DNA from: Alphaproteobacteria bacterium
Lineage (GTDB): Bacteria > Pseudomonadota > Alphaproteobacteria > Rhodobacterales > Rhodobacteraceae
Assembly (NCBI GenBank): GCA_030429105.1
Contig: JAUIDE010000041.1
Location: 1 to 34,392, forward strand
Length of the DNA stretch: 34,392 nt
Reading direction: 5' to 3'
The position numbers were made by a program, and so were the translations under genes. The notes beneath the pieces were generated by a model that was not told the DNA's origin, made no database searches, and saw nothing but the letters and a program-made list of their open reading frames with translations. The stretch's first letter is position 1, and each line of letters starts with the position of its first letter. Positions 9,801-15,677 of the stretch are shown here, one piece after another.

Positions 9801-10851
9801 GACGCCGCGCCTCGGCTTCGGCCGCCGCGCGCGCCTTGTCCCGGCGCTGCGCCTCCGCTTCGAGCGTGGCGAGGCGACGCTGCGCATCGGCTTCCGCCGC
9901 CGCGCGCGCGCCGTCCTGGCGCTGCGCCTCCGCTTCGAGCGCGGCGAGGCGACGCTGCGCCTCGGCTTCCGCCGCCGCGCGCGCGCCGTCCTGGCGCTGC
10001 GCCTCCGCTGCGAGCGCGACGAGGCGACGCGCGCTCGCCGCGAGGCGCTGGTCCACGCCCTGCCGCCGCGCACAGCTGGCTATATGTCCGAGCGCCGCCC
10101 GGTGGCCGGCCTCGCCCAAAGCCTCGGGGTTGGCGCGGATCGCCTCCGGTGTCGCGAAGAGATGCGTCGGCGTATAGTTGAACGACCCGGCAGGCTGGTA
10201 GTCGAACGATCGGAGCTGAGCCACGATCTCCGCATAGGCGCTTGCGCTCGCGGCCTCCACGCTCAGCGCCGGCCTGTCTCTCGCGAGAAGTTGCGCGGCG
10301 CCATGCAGAACGTGGGGCTCCATCCCCTCTACGTCGATCTTGAGGAAGGCGACGCGCCCGACGCCGTCGCAAAGCTGGTCCAGCGGAAGCACTTCGACCG
10401 ATCCCTCCGGATCGTCGACAAGCCTGGTCATTCCAAGGTTGTGCGTCGGCCCATCCTCAATCGCAGCGCGGTGCGGACCCCGCCCTACGGCGCATTCGCG
10501 GACCTCGATGAGGGACTCAAGGCCGTTGAGACGTGAATTGACGCGCAGCAACGCCGCAGCCTTCGGATTGGGCTCGAAGGCGATGACCTTGCATTCGGCC
10601 ACACCGGCGAAGAACACGGCGTGGGTTCCAATGTTGGCGCCGACATCGAGCACGAGATCGCCGGGTGCGAGGTAGGCGAGGATAGTCTCCAGCAACTCCA
10701 GCTCGTAGAACGACCGTGAGGTTCGAAGGAGGGCCAGGATGTGGTCGTCCGGGTCGCTGTGGGCGAAGCTGAAGGTGCGGCCGTTATAGTCGACGGAGAT
10801 CGTCGTCGCGGGGAAATCACCGGAATCCAAACCCGACCTCGCACACTCCAC
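6826..10851 (-). CDS. Giant multidomain fusion: FkbM methyltransferase, coiled coil, Ala/Thr linker, GT2-like domain and GT25-like domain
   Basis: A 1341-residue protein with no stop or frameshift. In order: (a) FkbM-type methyltransferase, about residues 40-235, with VLDVGANIGTHAVFF (67-81), AFEPNP and FLKIDVEGME (170-179); (b) three 25-residue alanine/glutamate/arginine repeats at about 276-350, then more helix to about 395, a probable coiled coil; (c) a disordered Ala/Thr/Pro linker at about 435-470; (d) a beta-rich module at about 500-625; (e) a GT-A domain at about 640-860 with IASMASIPSRREML and the metal-type LIVDDDLIF; (f) a degenerate GT-A-like segment at about 890-1000; (g) a family 25-like glycosyltransferase at about 1065-1320 with VFNLDRRPDRW and LLLFDDDVAFH. 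It has no signal peptide or membrane span. It likely methylates and extends one glycan; substrates are unknown. The first methionine lies just before the methyltransferase domain. Confidence 0.88.
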   Translation of the reverse strand: MECARSGLDSGDFPATTISVDYNGRTFSFAHSDPDDHILALLRTSRSFYELELLETILAYLAPGDLVLDVGANIGTHAVFFAGVAECKVIAFEPNPKAAALLRVNSRLNGLESLIEVRECAVGRGPHRAAIEDGPTHNLGMTRLVDDPEGSVEVLPLDQLCDGVGRVAFLKIDVEGMEPHVLHGAAQLLARDRPALSVEAASASAYAEIVAQLRSFDYQPAGSFNYTPTHLFATPEAIRANPEALGEAGHRAALGHIASCARRQGVDQRLAASARRLVALAAEAQRQDGARAAAEAEAQRRLAALEAEAQRQDGARAAAEADAQRRLATLEAEAQRRDKARAAAEAEARRRLAALEAETRDRIASMEEALRMLDAREARARLRFEAQWEARSLAALLTPKAAGSSFSAVGAQPPETPEQAALAQALASLATAPTTATAPATATAPATATAPATATAPATATATATATPAPTAARDVWYVKGAPARKAAPPPSPEPAPGALAEVDFTAGWDKRGWAQGASRLEPGGVISLPEGADDNLGMVGALHPFKGGGIVEVEVEAETLRGLPGGLLLQIRTEKGERVGPDVALDEGTTVHRAFAVARTESLKLYVRRPGSEPGDAFRLKSMRLSRIAAEAHRTRVRSRIRQPVIASMASIPSRREMLRDCVESLLAQCDLVRVFLNNYPDVPEFLMRPRIETRRSQDWDDRGDAGKVFWMGHDDSAEGYRLIVDDDLIFPPDFAETMTGKVAASGDRAIYATHGVLLRQPFDRYYEPSSRAATFHFAHGLEEDRGVHIGATNALCLHASAVRMRWDEFSYCNSADVWLALHAQRAGIPVLTPGRRPYWVIENRHADPSDTIYNHALKRTRTRFDSSLVQDAALRHAYPLTIHPLPPRPKYGIAIHATDPGQLSEALNAWLQLRRLDEEWIVLIACAPDDAALAEALAATKLEHETHLLKASTDEAALREVAAHHRRLGLNAALFVPAGARVHIDATAPLAPAGPARAGDLIVETVEGGLLLAADAPALAALHGALTGMRIGGPGLPGAAAWLSVTPPPLAARPTGPIRVNDVFECVRVFNLDRRPDRWATSQARLGRIGVSAGRIPATDGRAPDVAEEYAAYARQPLRIVGSDVPPVRSARDLYLDYSSQSARIAHIEQKSGAKAIASAGAWGYLRTYEAALEEALEARVESLLLFDDDVAFHKDFVALFDAAARRLPADWLILQLGTLQYDWRAPWVEWRGPGLYQNNGGSIGSHAVGMRFEAMPFLLDHVKRMDLPFDVGALSAITRAFADRCFVIHPNLAIQSLKDSDIGTSGFQKNRDVAEIAARYRWRMEDYDLAEPADVTAG
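9449..9562. repeat. 18-bp tandem repeat inside the giant fusion gene
   Basis: On the plus strand, the unit GCAGTTGCCGGGGCAGTC begins at 9473, 9491 and 9509, with diverged copies at 9527 and 9545. Shorter GCAGTC/GCTGTC hexamers lie just before. The unit length is a multiple of three and encodes a six-residue Ala/Thr/Pro motif, so copy-number change would lengthen or shorten the linker without breaking the frame. Confidence 0.9.
9781..10030. repeat. 75-bp tandem repeat encoding a 25-residue helix unit
   Basis: The decamer GAGGCGACGC recurs at exactly 75-base steps (9796, 9871, 9946, 10021), flanked by closely matching sequence. Each unit encodes 25 residues of the type L-A-x-L-E-A-E-A-Q-R followed by x-D-x-A-R-A-A-A-E-A, giving about three full copies in the coiled-coil part of the giant fusion protein. 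In-frame expansion or contraction would change the length of the spacer. Confidence 0.92.
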
Positions 10852-11104
10852 GGCCTCGTTCCGAATCCGGATTGTAGCATGGCGCCGGGCATGTCAATCG
10901 GAAGCTTACGCTCGGTCGGACTGCGCCGGGTCTCCCGAAGCTCCCCAAGATCCATGAAGGGAAGGGTCGATGGAGCCGGCGAAGACAAGGAAGCGCGACC
11001 CTTGCAATGGGACGCGCAGTGTTATTTCTGTGGCCCGCGTCAAGATCGCCCCGCGGGGCGCGCCGGCCGGGAAATAGCGAAGCAGCTAGCAATGGGACCA
11101 CCGC
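10852..11104. promoter_or_regulatory. Divergent promoter region between the giant fusion gene and a methyltransferase
   Basis: About 250 bases separate the start of the minus-strand fusion gene from the plus-strand methyltransferase, so promoters for both should lie here. I could not pick a -35/-10 pair with confidence. No open frame with family resemblance is present. Confidence 0.45.
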
Positions 11105-11719
11105 ATGACTCCTGAAGAACGGACGGCGATGAAGGCGAAGATGCCCAAGACGCGGCTTTCCGACGAGCATGTGCGTAATTGTCGGCTGGTGCCGGATCGC
11201 CTGATGATGCTTGACGCGATGCCCAAGGGTGGTGTGGCGGCGAAAATTGGAGTCGCCTTCGGCGACTTTACAAAGGAAATCACGGAGCGGTGCCGCCCGG
11301 ACGAGCTCTACCTGGTCGATACTTGGGATACGCCGCGGTACCAAGAAGGCCTCCAGAAGATCCGTTCGGCGCATGCCGAGGCGATCGACGCGGGACGGAT
11401 AAAGATTCATCATGGCATGTCGGTGAAGGTGATGCCTGAGCTGCCGGGCGAGACGTTCGACTGGGTCTACATCGACACCAATCACAGCTATGAAACGACG
11501 ATGGAGGAGTTGAAGGAGGCGTCCCGTATCGTGAAGCCGGGCGGGCTCATCTGCGGACACGACTTCTGCAACGGAAACATCCTGTTGCCCTGGCCGTACG
11601 GCGTAGTTGAGGCGACGCTGAAGTTCTGCGTGGATTTCGGCTGGGAGTTCCGGTTCCTGACTGTCGAGCACCATGGGCATCAATCCTTCGCGCTCTCCCG
11701 CCTTCCGGCGGCGAACTGA
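11105..11719 (+). CDS. Class I SAM-dependent methyltransferase (Methyltransf_24-like)
   Basis: A 204-residue protein without signal peptide or membrane segment. Motifs: KIGVAFGDFTKEI (about residues 48-60) as the SAM-binding loop, LYLVDTWD (about 68-75) at the end of strand 2, FDWVYIDTNHSYETTMEEL (about 118-136), and VKPGGLICGHDF as the post-motif strand. The IDTNHSYE segment resembles the IDG/AHxY signature of small-molecule O-methyltransferases and sugar-modifying enzymes of this family. A GGGACC stretch about nine bases upstream could serve as ribosome site. Eleven bases separate it from the next methyltransferase, so the two form one transcript and probably modify the same glycan. Confidence 0.85.
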   Translation: MTPEERTAMKAKMPKTRLSDEHVRNCRLVPDRLMMLDAMPKGGVAAKIGVAFGDFTKEITERCRPDELYLVDTWDTPRYQEGLQKIRSAHAEAIDAGRIKIHHGMSVKVMPELPGETFDWVYIDTNHSYETTMEELKEASRIVKPGGLICGHDFCNGNILLPWPYGVVEATLKFCVDFGWEFRFLTVEHHGHQSFALSRLPAAN

Positions 11720-11730
11720 ACGGACGTACG

Positions 11731-12399
11731 ATGGCGACTTGCAACATATGCGGCGGCGAGACCTTCGTCGCAGGCTTTCTGGGGCGGATGAGTTTTGGGC
11801 TGCCGCCTGTCTGCGGCGGGTGCGGCTCCTCTGAACGCCACCGGATCGTGCGGCGGCTGTTCGAGGCGATCCGGCCGATTGCGGCGCCTTGGCGAGTGCT
11901 CCAGTTTGCGCCTGACATGAGCGTCGATGCGACCTGGTTTGCGAGCTATCAGTTCTCGATCTACGGCGGAGCGAATTCGCTCGATATGATGAACACCGGA
12001 CTTGAAGCCGGATCGTTCGACCTTGTCCTCTCAAACCATGTCCTCGAGCATGTGCCCGACGATTTCAGCGCTCTTCGGGAAATGCTGCGGCTTGTAGGCC
12101 CCTCCGGACTGGTCGCCCTGACCGCGCCGACGCCGCTCTTCCGTTGGGAAAGCGTCGATTGGGGGTTCGCCGACGAAAAGAAGAACATGCATTTCCGCGA
12201 TTATGGCGCAGATTTTCCGAGCCTCGTCGTCGAGAAGATTCCGAACGCGCGCGTGCTCGTCGCAATCGGACGGGACGAGGCGACGGGCTTGCATGACCAT
12301 GTGTGGTTCATCTCTCTCGACCCTGAACCCCTCCGTGCGCTTGCTCATCCCTGGCAGCGGATGGGCATACCGCTGGTGTATGTGCGCGCTGGCGCGTGA
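11731..12399 (+). CDS. Zinc-ribbon plus SAM-dependent methyltransferase
   Basis: A 222-residue protein that opens with MATCNICGGETF. Cysteines 4 and 7 pair with Cys28 and Cys31 (VCGGCGSSERHR) to make a likely zinc ribbon, followed by a class I methyltransferase fold. The core contains VLQFAPDMS (a degenerate motif I) and FDLVLSNHVLEHVPDD (about 96-111), the latter very typical of Methyltransf_11/23 enzymes. The C-terminal LHDHVWFISLDP also fits that group. ACGGA upstream of the ATG may serve as ribosome site. It resembles the C-terminal part of the GT2 protein at 4535-6046 in domain order, but here the methyltransferase motifs are better kept, so this one is more likely active. Confidence 0.86.
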   Translation: MATCNICGGETFVAGFLGRMSFGLPPVCGGCGSSERHRIVRRLFEAIRPIAAPWRVLQFAPDMSVDATWFASYQFSIYGGANSLDMMNTGLEAGSFDLVLSNHVLEHVPDDFSALREMLRLVGPSGLVALTAPTPLFRWESVDWGFADEKKNMHFRDYGADFPSLVVEKIPNARVLVAIGRDEATGLHDHVWFISLDPEPLRALAHPWQRMGIPLVYVRAGA

Positions 12400-12804
12400 G
12401 CCAGGGGCGATCGTATCGGGAACGTTGCGCACGCCAACCGCCAGACTGGCGGCCTGCCGGCCTTGAGCCGAAACGCCCGCCCCGAAGTGAGGCGAGCGCC
12501 CAGGGTTTGTGTTAGTCGTCGGTTTGCAAGGACGGACGGAGGCGCGACGCGCCGGGATGTTTCTGCGCGTGGCGCCGTGCGCGGCTCCGGGCCGAAGACG
12601 CCCAGCGCACTCAGAAAGGCTCGACAACCCGGAGCAGTTTCGAAGAGCTGGACAGAACCAGCGTTGGCAAAAGGAAGAAACGATGCGTTCCGGCATGGCG
12701 CCGCTGACAATGCGTGCCCGGCGGCGTGAACGCCGCCTCGGCCCCGATGAGGCGCGATTGGCGACCTGCGCCGAGAACAGGCGCATTGCGAGGGAGAGGT
12801 TCGT
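12400..12804. other. Intergenic leader region before the GT8-GT2 gene
   Basis: About 400 bases lacking a recognisable protein family. The right third carries a small open frame with a good ribosome site (separate entry). The rest contains short frames on both strands without motifs and may hold the promoter and a 5' leader of the GT8-GT2 gene. Confidence 0.5.
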
Positions 12805-12808
12805 TTGA
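12683..12808 (+). CDS. Possible 41-residue leader or coupled small ORF
   Basis: An ATG at 12683 follows AAGGAAGAAACG, a purine-rich ribosome site. The frame runs 41 codons and ends at a TGA (12806-12808) that overlaps the TTG start of the GT8-GT2 gene as TTGA. The product is strongly basic (starts MRSGMAPLTMRARRRERR) and matches nothing I know. The arrangement suggests translational coupling or a leader peptide rather than a functional protein. It could also be chance in GC-rich DNA. Confidence 0.35.
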   Translation: MRSGMAPLTMRARRRERRLGPDEARLATCAENRRIARERFV

Positions 12809-15348
12809 ACGTTTCTCTTCAAGACTCCGGGAAAGCCGTCTCGCCCGTGCGGCAAGACCCGGTCAGAGTGGTCTTCGCGGCGGACAGACGTCTCTTCGCG
12901 GTGCTTGGCGTGGCCATCGCGTCGCTTGCGCGTTCATCGAATCCCGAGCGTCGCTATCAGCTCACGGTGATGTCGCAAGATCATGATGATCTCTCCAGGG
13001 AAAGCCTGGCCCTCTGTGCCGGCGGCAGGGCGAACATCTCGATAGATCTGATCGAGCCTGACATTGACCTGTCAGGCGCCCAGATCGATGGAGGAATGCA
13101 CTATTCTGCGGCCGCCGCATATTTCAGGCTCGCAATTCCCGAGACTTTCGCTGATGTCGACCGGGTCCTCTATCTCGATTGCGACATCGTGGTGGAGCGC
13201 GACATATCGGAGCTGTTCGACCTCGAACTGGGCGAACACGAAGAGATCGCCGCAGCGCCCGCTGTGGGCGTGATCCAGGCCGCCCGGCGCGGCCGCATCA
13301 TCCAGCATGAAGGCCGCGCCTTGCCCCTCGCGGATTATCTCCGCGCCTGGGTCGCGAAGGATAAACCGGAATCATATTTCAATTCAGGCGTCATCCTGTT
13401 CGATCTGGGCAAGATCCGGAAATGTCGGCCACATTTCCGGAAAGAAGTCATGGATCTGATCGTCAAGGACTATCAGATGCCCGATCAGGACATTCTGAAC
13501 ATCTTGTTCGATGGCCGCGTGAAGCGCCTCCCGCTGACGTGGAATCTTCAAAATCCTTCGCTCTCTTATGACGACCTGCCCACCCACCTCCTGAGCGATG
13601 TGGAAGCCGCCGGAGCCGAACCCGGCGTCATTCACTTCGTCACCGAGAAGAAGCCCTGGAATACGCCGGGCGTCCGCCGCGCGGACCGGTTCTGGTCTTG
13701 CGCAGCGGACACGCCCTTCAGGAAGGAGCTCTGGGACGCATTCATGGAGAAGGCGGCGCCGACGGCGCCGATGCTTTCTCCAAGGAATGTGGACGGCTCG
13801 GTTTCGGTCATTGTGCCTGTCCACAACGCGGCGGCGACTCTCTGCGAAGCGCTCTCTTCGGCGCTCGGACAGACGGCGTTACATGAGGTTGTCGTCGTGG
13901 ACGACCGGTCGGATGACGGTTCGCTCGAGATCGCGCTTGCGATGGCGGCCGAGATTCCGAGGCTTCGGGTCATCTCGCTCGACAGAAACTTCGGAGCCGG
14001 ACACGCGCGCAATGTCGGGCTTGAGGTCGCGAGCGGCGATCATGTGGCGTTTCTTGACCCTGACGACGTCTACGAGAATGAAACGTCGTTGGCGCGGCTG
14101 GTCTCCGCTATCGCGGCGGAAGGGGGCGACGCTGCGCTGGGAATGCAGATGTCCTTGATGCCCAACGGGGAGGTGAGGGCGAAGAAGCAGGCGGAGAACC
14201 CGACGATCTCCGGTCGGGTCGCTTTCAGCGATACGCCTTTCCTGTGGCCCTGCCTGCATCACCATCGCTTCGTGTTCCGGCGAGCGTTCCTGGCCGAGCG
14301 GGGGCTGCGCTACAGCGACCACATGCGCGGGCAGGATGTCGTCTTTCTCGCCCGCGTGATGGCGGAGAACCCGCGACTCGTCGCCCTCAGCGAGCCGATC
14401 TACCGCCACCGCATCCGGCCGTTCCGTCTGTCCCTCACGTTCAAGCAGACGGCTGACCGCGTGGCCGCCTTTGCGGAGGCGGCCAACGTGCTGGCGGCGG
14501 CCGGCCTGCATCGGCAGGCCTGGCACCTTCTGAGATCGCGCTTCCTGGATTGCCTCTCCAACATGCAGGCCTATGCCGATCACCCCGAGATTGGCGAGAT
14601 CATCGGGCTGTGGGAGGGACTGCGCCACCTCCGAGGCCAGTTCTTCGCCGCAGGCGGGTTTGACGACGACGACCTTGAGGCGCAGGCGTCCGGCGCCATC
14701 GTGGCGGCCATTCTCGGCTTCAGCCGCGACGAGTTGAGGGTCTTGCTCTCCGGCAACTCCGGCCGACCCCTCTTCGCGCCGGCGAAGGTGGCGAGCAATC
14801 GGACCGAGGCGGCGTGGGAAGCGATGGAGCGCGCAAGCCGACGCGCCGTCGCGGCGGCGCAGGAGGCGGCGGAGCGGGAGAAGCGGAGGGAGGCGGAGCG
14901 GGAAGCCGAGAGGAAAGCGGAGCGGGAGGCGCTGAGGGCCGCACAGAGAGAGGCGCAGAGGGCCGCACGGCGAGAGGCGCGGAGGGAGGCGGAGCGGGAG
15001 GCGCAGAGAGCCGCACTCAAGGCCGCAACGAAGAAGAAGCGGGCCTTCGCCGCCATGATCGCGGCCAGGGCGAAGCCGCCGCGCGGGGCCGGTTTCGCGA
15101 TCGCGTGGGTGAAGATCCGGCGTACGCACCTTTTCGACGCCGAATGGTATCTGCGCAGCAATCCGGATGTCGGCGCCGCGCGCATGCACCCGGTTACGCA
15201 TTTTCTGAAGCACGGTTGCCCGGAAGGCCGCGACCCGGGCCCGTACTTCAACGTCTTCGACTATTACGCGCGCCGGCCTGATGTCGCCAGGGCGGGAATG
15301 AATGCGCTGCTGCACTACTTGCGATATGGTCGAGCCGAAGGGCCCTGA
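12805..15348 (+). CDS. GT8-GT2 bifunctional glycosyltransferase with charged helix and C-terminal WYLRSNPDV-type repeats
   Basis: An 847-residue protein. Residues about 20-310 are a family 8 glycosyltransferase: VVFAADRRLFAVLGVAIASL, the DxD site in VLYLDCDIVVERD (DCD at 125-127), YFNSGVILFDL and PDQDILNILF. Residues about 333-560 are a GT2 domain: VSVIVPVHNAAATLCEAL, VVVVDDRSDDGS, FLDPDD and MRGQDVVFLARVM. Residues about 678-745 form a very long Arg/Glu/Ala helix (single alpha-helix or coiled coil). The tail (775-847) holds about two copies of a repeat of the form FDAEWYLRSNPDV...HFLKHGCPEGRDPGPYF, known at the ends of some bacterial glycosyltransferases. The TTG start at 12805 is supported by GGGAGAGG six bases upstream and no better start. 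It may add two different sugars in succession. Confidence 0.87.
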   Translation: MNVSLQDSGKAVSPVRQDPVRVVFAADRRLFAVLGVAIASLARSSNPERRYQLTVMSQDHDDLSRESLALCAGGRANISIDLIEPDIDLSGAQIDGGMHYSAAAAYFRLAIPETFADVDRVLYLDCDIVVERDISELFDLELGEHEEIAAAPAVGVIQAARRGRIIQHEGRALPLADYLRAWVAKDKPESYFNSGVILFDLGKIRKCRPHFRKEVMDLIVKDYQMPDQDILNILFDGRVKRLPLTWNLQNPSLSYDDLPTHLLSDVEAAGAEPGVIHFVTEKKPWNTPGVRRADRFWSCAADTPFRKELWDAFMEKAAPTAPMLSPRNVDGSVSVIVPVHNAAATLCEALSSALGQTALHEVVVVDDRSDDGSLEIALAMAAEIPRLRVISLDRNFGAGHARNVGLEVASGDHVAFLDPDDVYENETSLARLVSAIAAEGGDAALGMQMSLMPNGEVRAKKQAENPTISGRVAFSDTPFLWPCLHHHRFVFRRAFLAERGLRYSDHMRGQDVVFLARVMAENPRLVALSEPIYRHRIRPFRLSLTFKQTADRVAAFAEAANVLAAAGLHRQAWHLLRSRFLDCLSNMQAYADHPEIGEIIGLWEGLRHLRGQFFAAGGFDDDDLEAQASGAIVAAILGFSRDELRVLLSGNSGRPLFAPAKVASNRTEAAWEAMERASRRAVAAAQEAAEREKRREAEREAERKAEREALRAAQREAQRAARREARREAEREAQRAALKAATKKKRAFAAMIAARAKPPRGAGFAIAWVKIRRTHLFDAEWYLRSNPDVGAARMHPVTHFLKHGCPEGRDPGPYFNVFDYYARRPDVARAGMNALLHYLRYGRAEGP

Positions 15349-15677
15349 CGCCTGTGGATGAAGACGGTTCCGTGGCGGCGGCCGGGGCGGTGGAGGTCGT
15401 TCCGCCTGACCGGCGCGCCTTCGTCATCCTTCGCGCGATGCGTTCCTGCCGGCTCTCGCCGCAAGGACTTCTGAACCATCGCGACCATCGGCGGCTCATG
15501 CTCATGGAAGGCGTCTGCGAGGGGCGGACAGAGGCATAACCGTGGTTATCGGCCGAGGGCCATTGATATTGAACGATAAAAGCCGTGATCTACCTGAAAC
15601 AATTTCCTCCGCTCGCCCCCGCCCTCGCCTCGCCCCCTCCGCGCCGCTATAGAAGCGAAAGCCGCAGAGGGGCCCTG
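15349..15677. promoter_or_regulatory. Intergenic region upstream of the HAD-sulfotransferase pair
   Basis: About 330 bases with no protein family visible. An AT-richer stretch near 15541-15605 (around GATATTGAACGATAAAAG) stands out from the surrounding GC-rich DNA and is the likeliest promoter for the HAD and sulfotransferase genes. A GTG at 15585 in the HAD frame is probably not used, since the ATG at 15678 has a better ribosome site. Confidence 0.45.

Noticed and set aside
9440-10030. CRISPR-like repeats
   Set aside because: The units are contiguous, without spacers, and lie in frame inside a coding gene.
8584-10536. A 650-codon open frame on the plus strand opposite the giant fusion gene
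   Set aside because: It has no family motif, is dominated by Arg and repeats read in another frame, and lies wholly on the complement of a gene with clear enzyme motifs; long antisense frames are expected at this G+C.
15354-15539. A 61-codon GTG-started frame just after the GT8-GT2 gene
   Set aside because: No good ribosome site and no family resemblance; treated as intergenic.
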